This document shows, piece by piece, positions 20,312 through 31,129 of a stretch of DNA of 64,000 nt. This stretch comes from Vibrio gazogenes (GTDB lineage: Bacteria; Pseudomonadota; Gammaproteobacteria; Enterobacterales; Vibrionaceae), in assembly GCF_002196515.1 (NCBI RefSeq), contig NZ_CP018835.1, positions 930,001-994,000 of the forward strand, written 5' to 3'. Made by a program: the position numbers and the translations under genes. Under the pieces are notes generated by a model. The model was not told where the DNA came from and ran no database searches. It worked only from the letters and a program-made list of their open reading frames with translations. Every line of letters starts with the position of its first letter. Position 1 is the first letter of the stretch.

Positions 20312-21127
20312 TTAGTGGATTGTTACGGCTGTACTACGCAACAAATTCACCTGATTTTTCAATAATTCAGCAGCGGGGTCATCCGGGCAATGCTCAATAA
20401 AATACTGATAATCCGAAAGCGCTACTTGATGACATTCCAGTTGCTGATAAATGAAGCCACGGTCACGAATTTCATAAGGATCATCGGGGACAAACGTCAA
20501 TGCCAGATTGGTACACTTCAACGCCAGAGTATAACGTTCTTCACGCATCAGCGCACTTTTCAGTAAGGCCAGCCAACGTCCGATGATGGTCGGGTGATCG
20601 CTGACCTGAAGATGTTTCGACTTTAATTTGGCAAGGGGGCCTTTACTACCGATCAGCCAAGCTTGCAACGTATGCTTCGAAACATATTCGCCAGAAAATG
20701 GATTCAAATAAACAAGTTCTTCATCGGACCAAGCAACCTGAATCAAAAACTGAGTCGGAAACATCACTGGCTTCAGCGGAAATCCCAGCCGATGACTAAA
20801 ATACAATAACAAGGCGCCTAAACTGACAGGAATGCCTTTACGATGCTCCAGCACCTGATCGATGAATGCATTACGAGACTCAAAATAAGCCTCGTGATCA
20901 CCGGCAAATCCCCAATCCTGATAAAATAATTGTAAAAAAGCGGCAAATCGTGCTTTGGGATCAGCATCATCATCCAGATACGCTTCAGCTTCATGGGTCA
21001 TCTTCACTAATGTCTGTTCTGCCCACGTAACCCGGGTTTCAGGATTAATGGCCTGATTCAGTACCAGTGCACCTTCCACCAGCTCCATCGCATCAAAATC
21101 TTCGTCAAATAATTCAATCATAGACAT
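20312..21127 (-). CDS. SirB1-family protein (transglutaminase-like plus TPR)
   Basis: A 271-residue protein of the SirB1 family: a transglutaminase-like N-terminal domain (about residues 30-170, with the RKGIPVSLGALLLYF motif) and a C-terminal tetratricopeptide pair (about 190-260). The name comes from Salmonella; the biochemical role is not known. It sits between sirB2 and kdsA, the conserved position. Start could be 21127 or the ATG two codons in. Confidence 0.88.
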   Translation of the reverse strand: MSMIELFDEDFDAMELVEGALVLNQAINPETRVTWAEQTLVKMTHEAEAYLDDDADPKARFAAFLQLFYQDWGFAGDHEAYFESRNAFIDQVLEHRKGIPVSLGALLLYFSHRLGFPLKPVMFPTQFLIQVAWSDEELVYLNPFSGEYVSKHTLQAWLIGSKGPLAKLKSKHLQVSDHPTIIGRWLALLKSALMREERYTLALKCTNLALTFVPDDPYEIRDRGFIYQQLECHQVALSDYQYFIEHCPDDPAAELLKNQVNLLRSTAVTIH

Positions 21128-21139
21128 ATCGGCCCAGTA

Positions 21140-21523
21140 TTAATGCATCAATATCGGTAACTTGGTCCAAGAAATGTTTGCCGCCATGGCAACCCAGCCC
21201 AGCGCACCAAGGAATGCGAAAGTCCGCAGCAATTTCCCTCGGCCTAGTTTCAAGGCAAACACGCCTAATGCGATATAAGCCAACATACACATGAGTTTTT
21301 CCGTCAGCCAAGCAGCCTCAGGAGTAAAAGGAATAAAGCCAGTCACGACACACAATGCAACACCGGATAACAACAGTAAGGTATCTATCACATGCGGTGC
21401 GATTTTCAAAAAACGATGGTGAAGCGCTTGAGAGTTCATCATCATCAGCCCGTAGCGAAGACAAAATAAAGCGACACTGGTCACAATGGTAAATAGGTGA
21501 AAATATTTTAATCCCAGATACAT
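21140..21523 (-). CDS. SirB2-family membrane protein
   Basis: A 127-residue protein with four predicted membrane helices, matching the SirB2 family. The start at 21523 has AGAGG six bases before it and begins just ahead of the first helix; the longer frame was rejected. It is 12 bases upstream of sirB1 and 56 downstream of prmC, so probably in one transcript. Function unknown. Confidence 0.85.
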   Translation of the reverse strand: MYLGLKYFHLFTIVTSVALFCLRYGLMMMNSQALHHRFLKIAPHVIDTLLLLSGVALCVVTGFIPFTPEAAWLTEKLMCMLAYIALGVFALKLGRGKLLRTFAFLGALGWVAMAANISWTKLPILMH

Positions 21524-21579
21524 AAACGTCCTCTTATGGGCACTTTTTAGGCATAAATAAAGCGATGGTATCAATAACG

Positions 21580-22437
21580 TTATGGCAGAAAGCAACCGAC
21601 TGTTACGCGATCATTTCCAGAATCATCTTGCTCAGTGTGAATCGACTGATACCCCAAAGATTGCAGTAATCCTCTGACTGATTCGGCTTGCTCATAACCA
21701 TGTTCAAACAGCAGCCATCCGTGAGGTTGCAGGTATTGCTTTGCCGCGACTGCAATGGCTCGGATATCCGCCAGCCCCTGCTCTTCTGCAACTAAGGCCG
21801 ACAACGGTTCAAAACGAACATCTCCACATCGTAAATGCGGGTCGTCCGCATCGATATAAGGTGGATTTGAAACGATCAAAGCAAATTTCGTACCTTCATC
21901 AATGCCATCGAACCAATTTCCCTGATGAAACTGCACATTGGTAATTCCCAACTGCGCTGCGTTTGTCTTTGCTAACTCGCAAGCTTCCGACTGAATATCA
22001 ACCCCGGTCACTCGGATATCAGGTAACTCAGAAGCCAGAGCCAAGGCGATTGCCCCTGTGCCGGTCCCCAAGTCCAGAATAGGCCCTGTCACTTCTCGCG
22101 CCTTTTCCAAAGCTACAATCACCAAACATTCGGTATCCGGACGTGGAATCAACGTGGCCGAGGAAACTTGCAACGGCAAGGACCAGAATTCCCGTTGCCC
22201 AAGAATATAGGCAATCGGCTCACCGCTTTGACGGCGATTCAATAATTCAGCAAACCAGCTGAGCTGAGATTCAGTCAGCGTTTTCTCTGGCCATGTCAGC
22301 AAATATGAACGGGGTTTCTCAAGGACGTGGCAAAGTAATACCGCGGCATCAATCGCAGGCGAAGGACTGCCGCTTTCCAATAACACGGCAGTGCTGTAAC
22401 GAGTTAATTCGTCAATTCGGGTTGGCAGAGACATCAT
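21580..22437 (-). CDS. prmC: Release factor glutamine methyltransferase
   Basis: A 285-residue SAM-dependent methyltransferase that methylates the GGQ glutamine of release factors. The SAM motif LDLGTGTGAIALALA (about residues 120-134) and the catalytic NPPY (about 190-193) are visible. It starts immediately after the prfA stop codon, whose product is its substrate, so translation is probably coupled. Two adjacent ATGs (22437, 22434) could serve as start. Confidence 0.95.
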   Translation of the reverse strand: MMSLPTRIDELTRYSTAVLLESGSPSPAIDAAVLLCHVLEKPRSYLLTWPEKTLTESQLSWFAELLNRRQSGEPIAYILGQREFWSLPLQVSSATLIPRPDTECLVIVALEKAREVTGPILDLGTGTGAIALALASELPDIRVTGVDIQSEACELAKTNAAQLGITNVQFHQGNWFDGIDEGTKFALIVSNPPYIDADDPHLRCGDVRFEPLSALVAEEQGLADIRAIAVAAKQYLQPHGWLLFEHGYEQAESVRGLLQSLGYQSIHTEQDDSGNDRVTVGCFLP

Positions 22438-22440
22438 CGA

Positions 22441-23529
22441 TTAGCTTTGCTCAGCCAATGCAGCCAAAAGATCGGCCTGATGTTCTTGAATCACCGGACC
22501 AATCAAGCTATCCAATTCTCCGTCCATCACTTCTGAAAGGCGGTACAATGTCAGATTGATGCGGTGATCAGATACCCGCCCTTGCGGATAGTTATAAGTT
22601 CGGATGCGGTCACTGCGATCACCACTGCCGAGTAAGTTACGCCGGGTATCTGAGACTTCAGCCGCCCGTTTCGCTTCTTCAGCCTGAGCTAACCGAGCTG
22701 CCAGTACCGACATCGCTTTGGCTTTGTTTTTATGCTGAGAACGTTCATCCTGACACTCAACGACCACACCGGTCGGCAAGTGGGTAATCCGAATGGCAGA
22801 GTCGGTGGTGTTGACGTGCTGACCACCTGCGCCCGAAGAACGGAAAGTATCGATTTTTAGATCACTGGCTTTAATCTCAGGTAACTCGGCTTCCGGTATT
22901 TCCGGCATAATGGCAACCGTACAGGCGGAGGTATGAACCCTTCCTTGTGATTCTGTTGCCGGAACTCGCTGAACCCGATGACCGCCAGATTCAAATTTTA
23001 ATGTGCCGTAAACGCCGTCACCATTGACTTTAGCAATCATCTCTTTATAGCCGCCATGCTCAGCTTCACTGAATGACATGACTTCAATACGCCACCCTTT
23101 TCTTTCAGCAAAACGGCTATACATGCGGAACAAATCACCCGCAAAAATGCCCGCTTCATCGCCTCCGGCACCGGCACGAATTTCAAGGAAACAATTGCGC
23201 TCATCATTCGGGTCTTTCGGGAGCAATAATATTTGCAGTGTATCGGTTAATTGTTCAATCGACGCTTGTGCGGCTTCAACCTCTTCCTGAGCCATTTCTT
23301 GCATCTCTGCGTCATCTTCTTTCGCCATTTCTTCGGCAGCAACTAAATCTTCTTGCGCCTGCTGATAAGCTTGAAAACATTGAGTCACTTCTTCAAGTTG
23401 AGAATACTCTTTTGATAACGCACGGAATCGGTTTTGATCCCCAATAATGTCAGGATCACCAAGCAGGTGCTGAACTTCCTCATAGCGCTCAGCGAGCGTT
23501 TCAAGCTTTTGTAAAATTGACGCTTTCAT
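22441..23529 (-). CDS. prfA: Peptide chain release factor 1
   Basis: A 362-residue class I release factor reading UAA and UAG. The peptidyl-transferase-centre motif GAGGQH (GGQ near 233-235) and the codon-recognition tripeptide PAT (near 187-189, in VPATESQGR) are both present; length is normal. The ORF lies between hemA and prmC, the standard order. Confidence 0.97.
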   Translation of the reverse strand: MKASILQKLETLAERYEEVQHLLGDPDIIGDQNRFRALSKEYSQLEEVTQCFQAYQQAQEDLVAAEEMAKEDDAEMQEMAQEEVEAAQASIEQLTDTLQILLLPKDPNDERNCFLEIRAGAGGDEAGIFAGDLFRMYSRFAERKGWRIEVMSFSEAEHGGYKEMIAKVNGDGVYGTLKFESGGHRVQRVPATESQGRVHTSACTVAIMPEIPEAELPEIKASDLKIDTFRSSGAGGQHVNTTDSAIRITHLPTGVVVECQDERSQHKNKAKAMSVLAARLAQAEEAKRAAEVSDTRRNLLGSGDRSDRIRTYNYPQGRVSDHRINLTLYRLSEVMDGELDSLIGPVIQEHQADLLAALAEQS

Positions 23530-23561
23530 AGTTTCTTCTTTATACGGAAATAATATCGAAA

Positions 23562-24818
23562 TTAAAGATTATCAAGCCCCAGACTCTGTCTGATTATAGC
23601 CAACTTCGCAGGCTCTCCCTGCTCGGCAGCTTGCTGTAATGCACGAGTCGGCGCATGAATTAATTTGTTGGTTAACTTATAACTAAGTTCCTGAAGGATT
23701 TTTTCTGGCTCGCCCCCTAACGCGAGCGCCTGAAGACTTTTATGAACAAGTTCTTCACGGATATGATTCGCACTGTCACGGTAATCGCGAATACTATCAA
23801 CAGCCTGTAACGACCGCATCCAGCTCATGAACGCTGCGCTTTCTTCACTGACAATCGCTTCAGCCTGAATCGCTTCGACCTTTCTCTGTTCGATATTGCT
23901 GTCTACAATCGACTGCAAATCGTCGACACTATACAGATAAGCATCACCAATCTCGCTGACTTCCGCTTCCACATCTCTCGGCACCGCAATATCAACCAGT
24001 AACATCGGTTGGTAACGCCGGGCTTTAAGCGCTTTTTCCACCATCCCCTTACCTATAATCGGCAAAGGACTGGCTGTCGAACTAATCACGATATCAGCTT
24101 TGGCAAGGTGTTCCGGAATCTCTTGTAAGCGAATCACCTGCGCATCAAATTGCGCGGCTAATCCCATTGCCCTTTCCCGGGTGCGATTCGCCACGATAAT
24201 CTTCTGACAACCATTGGCTGCCAGATGCTTCGCCACCAACTCGATAGTTTCGCCGGCACCGACTAATAACACCGTTGCATTGGTCAAAGATTCAAAAATA
24301 TGTTTTGCCAGCGTACAAGCCGCATAGGCGACAGAGACGGCATTGCCACCGATATCCGTTTCAGTCCGGACTCTTTTGGCAACAGAGAATGCTTTCTGAA
24401 AGAGTTTCTCTGTCGCGGCATCAACCGATGCCAGATCCTTCGATTCTGAATACGCCTGCTTGACCTGCCCGAGGATTTGAGGCTCGCCTAAAACTAAAGA
24501 ATCGAGGCCACAACAAACGCGCATTAAGTGGCGGATTGCAGCTTGCTCTTCATGAATATAAATACTCGATTTTAACTCTTGCGGATTGACATGGTGAAAC
24601 TCAGATAACCAATCGATCAAACGTCCTTTACTCGCTGGCTTTATCTCACAGTACACTTCTGTACGGTTACAGGTCGAAAGTATCACACTCCCTTTAACAT
24701 CCGCATACTCCCGAAGCTGACTCAGCGCTTCAGGAAGCTTATCTGGCCCAAACGCAACTTTTTCACGCAGTTCCAGAGGCGCTGTTTGATGATTTATTCC
24801 AATGGCAAGTAAGGACAT
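23562..24818 (-). CDS. hemA: Glutamyl-tRNA reductase
   Basis: A 418-residue NADPH-dependent enzyme that reduces glutamyl-tRNA(Glu) to glutamate 1-semialdehyde, the first step of tetrapyrrole synthesis. The nucleophilic Cys50 sits in [10 protein letters not shown]; the NADPH-binding loop is [10 protein letters not shown], followed by ANRTRERA. The C-terminal dimerisation helix region is complete. It is the first gene of the minus-strand series and divergent from lolB, again a conserved layout. Confidence 0.96.
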   Translation of the reverse strand: MSLLAIGINHQTAPLELREKVAFGPDKLPEALSQLREYADVKGSVILSTCNRTEVYCEIKPASKGRLIDWLSEFHHVNPQELKSSIYIHEEQAAIRHLMRVCCGLDSLVLGEPQILGQVKQAYSESKDLASVDAATEKLFQKAFSVAKRVRTETDIGGNAVSVAYAACTLAKHIFESLTNATVLLVGAGETIELVAKHLAANGCQKIIVANRTRERAMGLAAQFDAQVIRLQEIPEHLAKADIVISSTASPLPIIGKGMVEKALKARRYQPMLLVDIAVPRDVEAEVSEIGDAYLYSVDDLQSIVDSNIEQRKVEAIQAEAIVSEESAAFMSWMRSLQAVDSIRDYRDSANHIREELVHKSLQALALGGEPEKILQELSYKLTNKLIHAPTRALQQAAEQGEPAKLAIIRQSLGLDNL

Positions 24819-24987
24819 CGACTGGAGGTACTCTGATCACATCTTCTAAGGGGTAAGACAGGAATTTTACTGTATGCCCTTATTGAAGAAAAGACTTTAA
24901 CGGATTTGTTTTTATAACTTCGTGATATCAATGTTATAGTATTTTGGTTTCAAAGCATCCGTTTTTCGACTAACAAAAGCCGTATTT

Positions 24988-25596
24988 ATGACTTATCGTA
25001 TCCTCCAAGTATTTTTGAGTATCATCATTTTAGCTGGCTGTAGCAGTGTTCAGACACCTCTTCAACCCGTGGAATGGCAATCACACCAGCAACGTCTTCA
25101 ACAAATCAGCACTTATCAAATCTCGGGAAAACTGGGCTACATATCGCCACAAGAACGTCGCTCACTCAATTTTCAATGGAAGAAATCTGACCATCATAGT
25201 CAACTGCGTCTAACCACATTTTTGGGGCAAACCGTCTTGAAGATGGATATTGATCCGCAACGTGCAGAAGCCGAGACCTATGAAGGGCAACACTATACAG
25301 CGCAGACACCGGAATTATTACTACACCAACTGACCGGACTGGATATTCCCCTCAGTTCGCTCAGTCAATGGATTCTAGGCCGTCCCGCCCTTGCGGATAC
25401 GTATGCTCTCAAGCCCGATAACACACTGGATAACCTAGAGAAAAAGCTCGCCAATCAACAATGGCGGGTACAGTATAAAACATATACAGCCGTGACCTTC
25501 AAAGCGCAGCAACTTCCGCTGCCCGAGCGCTTATCCCTGCAACAAGGATCAACCAAAATAAATATCCATATTTCGCAATGGAAAGTCACACAATGA
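24988..25596 (+). CDS. lolB: Outer membrane lipoprotein receptor LolB
   Basis: A 202-residue lipoprotein with lipobox LAGC (Cys18) that receives lipoproteins from LolA and inserts them in the outer membrane. Residues 40-200 form the open-barrel LolA/LolB fold. It is divergent from hemA and overlaps ispE by four bases (ATGA), the conserved lolB-ispE-prs order. Confidence 0.93.
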   Translation: MTYRILQVFLSIIILAGCSSVQTPLQPVEWQSHQQRLQQISTYQISGKLGYISPQERRSLNFQWKKSDHHSQLRLTTFLGQTVLKMDIDPQRAEAETYEGQHYTAQTPELLLHQLTGLDIPLSSLSQWILGRPALADTYALKPDNTLDNLEKKLANQQWRVQYKTYTAVTFKAQQLPLPERLSLQQGSTKINIHISQWKVTQ

Positions 25597-26486
25597 ATAC
25601 ATCCGAAATACTCAATACTGGCCAGACGGTCTGGCCATCACCAGCCAAACTGAATTTGTTTCTCTACATAACCGGTCAACGGGATGATGGTTATCATGAG
25701 TTACAGACACTTTTTCAGTTTCTCGATTACGGCGATGAACTGACGATCCGAGTCAATACCAGTGGGGAGATCGCGGTCTATCCGGAAATTGACGGTGTAC
25801 CGTTACATGATAATTTAATCTGGAAAGCTGCCCAGAAACTTCAGCACGACACACAAACATCGCTGGGCGCTGAGATTCACTTACATAAGGTGTTACCGAT
25901 GGGAGGTGGGATCGGCGGAGGCTCATCCAATGCGGCGACTGCCTTAGTCGCACTTAATCATCTCTGGCAATGCGGATTATCCCAACATCAACTGGCTGAA
26001 ATCGGATTGCAACTCGGTGCTGATGTCCCCGTTTTCGTTGAAGGCCATGCGGCATACGCAGAGGGGGTCGGAGAGAAGCTGACATTCGTCACACCCCAAG
26101 AAAAATGGTACCTCGTTGTCAGACCCGATGTCAGTATTTCAACCGCTGCCATTTTTTCGCATCCCAAATTAACTAGAAACACGCTCAAGCGAGATCTGGC
26201 AACGCTTTTACAAGCGCCGTACGAAAACGATTGCGAAAAAATTGTCCGAAAGCTCTACCCAGAGGTTGATAAGCAACTTTCATGGCTGCTACAATACGCG
26301 CCGTCGAGATTGACCGGGACTGGGTCATGTGTTTTTGCTGAATTTCCGAACAAAAATGAAGCACAACATGTTCTTTCCCGTTTGCCGGATGGAGTTTCTG
26401 CTTTTGTAGCAAAAGGATGTAATATTTCGCCGCTGAAAGAAACTTTGACAGGCTATACTCACCGTTGTGAAGACAACAATTGTTAA
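25593..26486 (+). CDS. ispE: 4-diphosphocytidyl-2-C-methyl-D-erythritol kinase
   Basis: A 297-residue GHMP kinase of the MEP isoprenoid pathway. The N-terminal [10 protein letters not shown] segment and the ATP loop [15 protein letters not shown] (about residues 104-118) are diagnostic, with the C-terminal [10 protein letters not shown] motif. The start at 25593 overlaps the lolB stop; a start five codons upstream would lie within lolB. Confidence 0.95.
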   Translation: MNTSEILNTGQTVWPSPAKLNLFLYITGQRDDGYHELQTLFQFLDYGDELTIRVNTSGEIAVYPEIDGVPLHDNLIWKAAQKLQHDTQTSLGAEIHLHKVLPMGGGIGGGSSNAATALVALNHLWQCGLSQHQLAEIGLQLGADVPVFVEGHAAYAEGVGEKLTFVTPQEKWYLVVRPDVSISTAAIFSHPKLTRNTLKRDLATLLQAPYENDCEKIVRKLYPEVDKQLSWLLQYAPSRLTGTGSCVFAEFPNKNEAQHVLSRLPDGVSAFVAKGCNISPLKETLTGYTHRCEDNNC

Positions 26487-26591
26487 GATGGAAAATGACG
26501 CATCTGTCTGTTAGACATCATGACAAGAGTATGATCAATCGGCCCACACCCAACCTATTTAAATACTGGACGCAACCCTGAGGTTTCCACC

Positions 26592-27536
26592 GTGCCTGAT
26601 ATGAAGCTATTTGCCGGTAACGCTACCCCTGAACTAGCCCAACGTATTGCTGATCGCTTGTATATTTCTCTTGGAGATGCTGCTGTTTCCCGTTTTTCAG
26701 ACGGTGAAGTTGCAGTACAAATCAATGAGAATGTACGAGGAAGCGACGTATTTCTCATCCAATCAACCTGTGCACCAACCAACGACAACCTGATGGAACT
26801 CGTGGTGATGATTGATGCGATGCGCCGTGCTTCAGCAGGCCGTATTACCGCTGTTATCCCTTATTTTGGATATGCTCGCCAAGACCGCCGTGTCCGTTCT
26901 GCCCGTGTACCAATTACTGCGAAAGTCGTCGCTGACTTTCTTTCGAACGTTGGTGTTGACCGCGTACTGACGATCGATTTACATGCTGAACAAATTCAAG
27001 GTTTCTTCGATGTTCCTGTTGATAATATCTTTGGAACACCCGTCTTACTTGAAGATATGAAAGCAAGAAGTCTGGAAGACCCAGTCGTCGTATCCCCTGA
27101 CCTGGGTGGCGTTGTCCGCGCACGCGCAACCGCGAAAGCACTCGGGGATATCGATATTGCGATTGTTGATAAACGTCGTCCCCGCGCTAACGTTTCTGAA
27201 GTGATGAACCTCATTGGTGATGTTGAAGGCCGTGACTGTGTCATTGTTGATGACATGATCGATACCGGTGGCACACTATGTAAAGCTGCTGAAGCTTTAA
27301 AAGCACGTGGCGCAAAACGTGTTTTTGCTTACGCGACTCACGCAGTATTCTCAGGCAATGCAGCGAAGAATATTAAGAACTCCGTTCTTGATCAGGTCAT
27401 TATCACTGATTCCATTACGCTTTCGAAAGAAATGCAGGCAACAGGCCGTGTGACTCAGTTGACCCTTTCAACAATGCTTGCCGAAGCAATTCGCCGCATC
27501 AGTAACGAAGAGTCAATCTCAGCGATGTTCAATTAA
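26592..27536 (+). CDS. prs: Ribose-phosphate pyrophosphokinase (PRPP synthetase), GTG start
   Basis: A 314-residue enzyme making PRPP from ribose 5-phosphate and ATP, feeding purine, pyrimidine, His, Trp and NAD synthesis. The N-terminus aligns with E. coli Prs from the GTG-encoded Met onward (MPDMKLFAG). PRPP-loop [12 protein letters not shown] and the flexible [10 protein letters not shown] loop are intact. An ATG three codons later is a possible alternative start. A strong terminator follows. Confidence 0.97.
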   Translation: MPDMKLFAGNATPELAQRIADRLYISLGDAAVSRFSDGEVAVQINENVRGSDVFLIQSTCAPTNDNLMELVVMIDAMRRASAGRITAVIPYFGYARQDRRVRSARVPITAKVVADFLSNVGVDRVLTIDLHAEQIQGFFDVPVDNIFGTPVLLEDMKARSLEDPVVVSPDLGGVVRARATAKALGDIDIAIVDKRRPRANVSEVMNLIGDVEGRDCVIVDDMIDTGGTLCKAAEALKARGAKRVFAYATHAVFSGNAAKNIKNSVLDQVIITDSITLSKEMQATGRVTQLTLSTMLAEAIRRISNEESISAMFN

Positions 27537-27553
27537 TCGTTCATTTCTGTTGT

Positions 27554-27581
27554 AAAAAGCATCTCTCCGGAGATGCTTTTT
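27554..27581 (+). terminator. Terminator downstream of prs
   Basis: A 12-bp perfect stem AAAAAGCATCTC / GAGATGCTTTTT with a TCCG tetraloop, ending in a T run. Confidence 0.92.
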
Positions 27582-27733
27582 TATTTCCCAAAGTTTGCCG
27601 TTCGCTTTGATTTCCTAAAAACCGGCTGCAACACAAATCATCACAACTGATGGCGTTTCCAGGAAGTTTGGGGATAAAAAATTCTGTGCTATCATACCGC
27701 GCTTTTCATTGTAGACATCAGGAGAGCCTGACT

Positions 27734-28324
27734 GTGAGTCAACCCATAAAACTACTTGTTGGGCTAGCCAATCCAGGCCCAGAGTACGCAAGAACAAGGC
27801 ATAACGCAGGAGCATGGGTCATTGAAGAACTAGCCCGTGTTCACCATACAGTGTTAAAAAATGAGCCTAAATTTTTTGGCCTGACTGGTCGAATCACCAT
27901 TCAAGGTCAGGATTTACGTTTATTGATTCCGACAACGTATATGAACTTGTCCGGAAAAGCCGTCTCGGCTCTGGCGAAGTTTTATCAGATCCAGCCGGAA
28001 GAGATTATGGTCGCTCACGATGAGCTCGACTTACCGCCCGGTGTTGCTAAATTTAAACAAGGCGGCAGTCATGGCGGTCATAACGGCTTAAAAGATACCA
28101 TCAATAAACTGGGTAATAATAGAGAATTCTACCGTCTTCGGATTGGCATTGGTCACCCGGGACATAAAGATAAAGTTACAGGTTATGTGTTAGGTAAGGC
28201 GCCTGAAAAAGAACAGGAATGCCTCGATGCCGCTGTAGACGAGTCTGTCCGCTGTTTGGACATACTGCTCAAAGAAGGTCTTACGAAAGCACAAAATCGT
28301 TTACACACATTCAAAGCTGAATAA
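27734..28324 (+). CDS. pth: Peptidyl-tRNA hydrolase, GTG start
   Basis: A 196-residue cytoplasmic enzyme that recycles tRNA from drop-off peptidyl-tRNA. Near the N-terminus [17 protein letters not shown] contains the catalytic His (about residue 23) and Asn; the HDELDLPPG segment carries the catalytic Asp. The GTG at 27734 gives the family length and follows GGAG; the open frame upstream has no family similarity. It is ten bases upstream of ychF, the conserved pairing. Confidence 0.94.
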   Translation: MSQPIKLLVGLANPGPEYARTRHNAGAWVIEELARVHHTVLKNEPKFFGLTGRITIQGQDLRLLIPTTYMNLSGKAVSALAKFYQIQPEEIMVAHDELDLPPGVAKFKQGGSHGGHNGLKDTINKLGNNREFYRLRIGIGHPGHKDKVTGYVLGKAPEKEQECLDAAVDESVRCLDILLKEGLTKAQNRLHTFKAE

Positions 28325-28334
28325 GGTTATAGTC

Positions 28335-29426
28335 ATGGGGTTTAAATGTGGCATTGTTGGTTTACCAAACGTTGGCAAATCAACACTTTTTAACGCTTTA
28401 ACCAAAGCAGGAATTGAAGCGGCAAATTTTCCGTTTTGTACGATCGAACCGAATACAGGCATTGTTCCTGTTCCGGATTTGCGTCTTGATGCGCTTGCTA
28501 AAATTGTAAACCCTCAACGGGTATTGCCGACAACCATGGAGTTCGTCGATATTGCCGGTTTAGTTGCCGGAGCATCGAAAGGTGAAGGGCTGGGCAACAA
28601 GTTCTTGGCAAATATTCGTGAAACGGACGCAATTGGTCATGTTGTTCGTTGTTTCGAAAACGAAAACATTGTGCACGTCTCTGGCAAAGTGTCTCCGCTC
28701 GAAGATATTGAAGTCATTAATTTAGAATTGGCTTTGGCCGATTTAGACACTTGTGAACGAGCAATTCAACGCCAAGCCAAACGCGCTAAAGGTGGTGATA
28801 AAGCGGCAAAATTTGAAATTTCCGTGCTGGAAAAACTTCTCCCGGTACTCACCGAAGGCGGAATGGCTCGCAGTGTAACACTGGCAAAAGAAGAATTAGC
28901 GGCTATTGGTTACCTCAATTTCCTCACTCTCAAGCCAACGATGTATATCGCAAACGTCAATGAAGACGGTTTTGAAAACAACCCTTATCTGGACGCGGTT
29001 CGAGAATTTGCCGCCCAAGAAAATAATGTTGTTGTCGCTGTATGTGCCGCCATTGAGTCAGAACTCTCTGAATTGGATGATGAAGAGCGAGATGAGTTCC
29101 TTGCCGATTTGGGCATTGAAGAACCCGGATTGAACCGTGTAATTCGTTCAGGCTATGAACTCCTCGAACTGCATACCTATTTCACCGCGGGTGTGAAAGA
29201 AGTCAGAGCCTGGACAATTCCTATTGGCTCAACAGCCCCACAAGCTGCCGGGAAAATTCATACGGACTTCGAACGTGGTTTCATCCGCGCGGAAGTCGTT
29301 GGTTATGATGATTTCATTCAGTACAACGGTGAAAGTGGCGCGAAAGAAGCGGGTAAATGGCGTCTGGAAGGAAAAGATTATATTGTCAAAGATGGCGATG
29401 TGATTCATTTCCGTTTCAACGTCTAA
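28335..29426 (+). CDS. ychF: Redox-regulated ATPase YchF (OLA1 family)
   Basis: A 363-residue Obg-like P-loop ATPase that binds ribosomes and is linked to oxidative stress control. P-loop GLPNVGKST at residues 8-16, the G3 motif DIAGLV near 70, and in place of the GTP-specific NKxD the ATP-type NVNED near 200, as in YchF. The TGS domain occupies the C-terminus. Terminator downstream. Confidence 0.96.
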   Translation: MGFKCGIVGLPNVGKSTLFNALTKAGIEAANFPFCTIEPNTGIVPVPDLRLDALAKIVNPQRVLPTTMEFVDIAGLVAGASKGEGLGNKFLANIRETDAIGHVVRCFENENIVHVSGKVSPLEDIEVINLELALADLDTCERAIQRQAKRAKGGDKAAKFEISVLEKLLPVLTEGGMARSVTLAKEELAAIGYLNFLTLKPTMYIANVNEDGFENNPYLDAVREFAAQENNVVVAVCAAIESELSELDDEERDEFLADLGIEEPGLNRVIRSGYELLELHTYFTAGVKEVRAWTIPIGSTAPQAAGKIHTDFERGFIRAEVVGYDDFIQYNGESGAKEAGKWRLEGKDYIVKDGDVIHFRFNV

Positions 29427-29451
29427 CCCGATTACAAATATTCTCTGAACA

Positions 29452-29475
29452 TAAGGCCCTCAACAGAGGGCCTTA
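29452..29475 (+). terminator. Terminator downstream of ychF
   Basis: A 10-bp stem TAAGGCCCTC / GAGGGCCTTA with an AACA loop. The T run after it is short. Confidence 0.75.
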
Positions 29476-29635
29476 TGCTTAATCCCTCATCATCTCTTCC
29501 TCTGAAATATCAATCTGGCATCGCTCTTTACAACTCTCAGCCAATTGATTTGCGAGTTATTTTGTCTATAAACAGCGCGGTTTGACTAAAAAAAAAACGA
29601 ACAGTTGATTTTCATCGATTTATTCAAAAAAACTA

Positions 29636-29664
29636 TTGACGCTCTCAAGCCATATCCGCATAAT
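29636..29664 (+). promoter_or_regulatory. Sigma-70 promoter of the tRNA array
   Basis: TTGACG (29636-29641) and CATAAT (29659-29664) with a 17-base spacer, followed by the GC-rich GCGCTCCG discriminator typical of stringently controlled stable-RNA promoters. The first tRNA starts 45 bases later. Confidence 0.8.
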
Positions 29665-29708
29665 GCGCTCCGTTCGCAGGATTATGGCTTTCCTGTACTG
29701 GGGTTTGT

Positions 29709-29785
29709 GGCTACGTAGCTCAGTTGGTTAGAGCACATCACTCATAATGATGGGGTCACAGGTTCGAATCCCGTCGTAGCCACCA
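29709..29785 (+). tRNA. tRNA-Met (CAT), copy 1
   Basis: 77 bases with encoded CCA; acceptor GGCTACG pairs with CGTAGCC; anticodon CAT in loop CTCATAA. Elongator type by its regular acceptor stem. Confidence 0.95.
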
Positions 29786-29829
29786 TTTCCTAAGTACTTT
29801 TTAATATGAAAAGTTTTTAGGAAAGATAT

Positions 29830-29914
29830 GCGGAAGTGGCGAAATTGGTAGACGCACCAGATTTAGGTTCTGGCGCCGCAAGGTGTGAGAGTTCAAGTCT
29901 CTCCTTCCGCACCA
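29830..29914 (+). tRNA. tRNA-Leu (TAG), copy 1
   Basis: 85 bases with encoded CCA and long variable arm; acceptor GCGGAAG/CTTCCGC; anticodon TAG. Confidence 0.95.
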
Positions 29915-29951
29915 TATTTAAGATAACTTTTTGATACAAAGTTATGACAAC

Positions 29952-30026
29952 AGGTCTATAGCCAAGCGGTAAGGCAACGGGTTTTGATCCCGTCATCCCC
30001 TGGTTCGAATCCAGGTAGACCTGCCA
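29952..30026 (+). tRNA. tRNA-Gln (TTG), copy 1
   Basis: 75 bases with encoded CCA; acceptor AGGTCTA/TAGACCT; anticodon TTG in TTTTGAT. Confidence 0.95.
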
Positions 30027-30104
30027 TATTTTATTTGTCTCAATCTGGGAAAAAGAGATTGAAACAAACAGCGGGATTGATTATATTGTCTCGCTCTAAA
30101 ATGA

Positions 30105-30181
30105 GGCTACGTAGCTCAGCTGGTTAGAGCACATCACTCATAATGATGGGGTCACAGGTTCGAATCCCGTCGTAGCCACCA
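30105..30181 (+). tRNA. tRNA-Met (CAT), copy 2
   Basis: Differs from copy 1 by one D-loop base (CAGCTGG instead of CAGTTGG). First gene of duplicated block A. Confidence 0.95.
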
Positions 30182-30206
30182 TATTGAATTCTTTTGCTAC
30201 TCTTAT

Positions 30207-30293
30207 GCGGTGGTGGCGGAATTGGTAGACGCGCTAGCTTCAGGTGCTAGTGTCCGTTAGGACGTGAGGGTTCAAGTCCCTCCCTCCGCACCA
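30207..30293 (+). tRNA. tRNA-Leu (CAG), copy 1
   Basis: 87 bases with long variable arm and encoded CCA; anticodon CAG in CTTCAGG. Confidence 0.95.
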
Positions 30294-30309
30294 AGCAAAA
30301 GAATGTTAC

Positions 30310-30384
30310 AGGTCTATAGCCAAGTGGTAAGGCAACGGGTTTTGATCCCGTCATTCCCTGGTTCGAATCCAGGTAGACCTGCCA
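30310..30384 (+). tRNA. tRNA-Gln (TTG), copy 2
   Basis: 75 bases; differs from copies 1 and 3 by AAGTGG in the D arm and CATTCC beside the variable loop. Confidence 0.95.
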
Positions 30385-30460
30385 TATCAAATGACTTTGA
30401 GCATAATGTGACTTTACATACAATGTTGAAAGTCAGAGCGAAAGCTCAACAAAGTACAAT

Positions 30461-30545
30461 GCGGAAGTGGCGAAATTGGTAGACGCACCAGATTTAGGTT
30501 CTGGCGCCGCAAGGTGTGAGAGTTCAAGTCTCTCCTTCCGCACCA
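30461..30545 (+). tRNA. tRNA-Leu (TAG), copy 2
   Basis: 85 bases, same sequence as copy 1. Last gene of duplicated block A. Confidence 0.95.
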
Positions 30546-30582
30546 TATTTAAGATAGCTTCTTGATACGAAGTTATGACAAC

Positions 30583-30657
30583 AGGTCTATAGCCAAGCGG
30601 TAAGGCAACGGGTTTTGATCCCGTCATCCCCTGGTTCGAATCCAGGTAGACCTGCCA
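30583..30657 (+). tRNA. tRNA-Gln (TTG), copy 3
   Basis: 75 bases, same sequence as copy 1; with the preceding Leu(TAG) it repeats the 197-bp unit at 29830-30026. Confidence 0.95.
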
Positions 30658-30733
30658 CATCAAATGACTTTGAGTATGGTGTTGCTTTATATACGATACT
30701 GAAAGTCAGAGCGAAAGCTCAACAATAAACAAT

Positions 30734-30818
30734 GCGGAAGTGGCGAAATTGGTAGACGCACCAGATTTAGGTTCTGGCGCCGCAAGGTGTGAGAGTTCAA
30801 GTCTCTCCTTCCGCACCA
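30734..30818 (+). tRNA. tRNA-Leu (TAG), copy 3
   Basis: 85 bases, same sequence as the other Leu(TAG) copies. Confidence 0.95.
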
Positions 30819-30849
30819 CGAATTTGTTATCAAACAGATAACTGATTAT

Positions 30850-30926
30850 GGCTACGTAGCTCAGCTGGTTAGAGCACATCACTCATAATGATGGGGTCAC
30901 AGGTTCAAATCCCGTCGTAGCCACCA
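30850..30926 (+). tRNA. tRNA-Met (CAT), copy 3
   Basis: Identical to copy 2 except one T-loop base: GTTCAAATC instead of GTTCGAATC, a purine change allowed at that position. First gene of duplicated block B. Confidence 0.95.
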
Positions 30927-30951
30927 TATTGAATTCTTTTGCTACTCTTAT

Positions 30952-31038
30952 GCGGTGGTGGCGGAATTGGTAGACGCGCTAGCTTCAGGTGCTAGTGTCC
31001 GTTAGGACGTGAGGGTTCAAGTCCCTCCCTCCGCACCA
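30952..31038 (+). tRNA. tRNA-Leu (CAG), copy 2
   Basis: 87 bases, same sequence as copy 1. Confidence 0.95.
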
Positions 31039-31054
31039 AGCAAAAGAATGTTAC

Positions 31055-31129
31055 AGGTCTATAGCCAAGTGGTAAGGCAACGGGTTTTGATCCCGTCATT
31101 CCCTGGTTCGAATCCAGGTAGACCTGCCA
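31055..31129 (+). tRNA. tRNA-Gln (TTG), copy 4
   Basis: 75 bases, same sequence as copy 2. Confidence 0.95.

Larger units (their letters stand above)
30105..30545 (+). repeat. tRNA array duplication, block A (Met-LeuCAG-Gln-LeuTAG)
   Basis: 441 bases holding four tRNA genes and their spacers. It recurs as block B at 30850-31290 with the same length and, by eye, six base differences, five of them in one spacer. Confidence 0.9.
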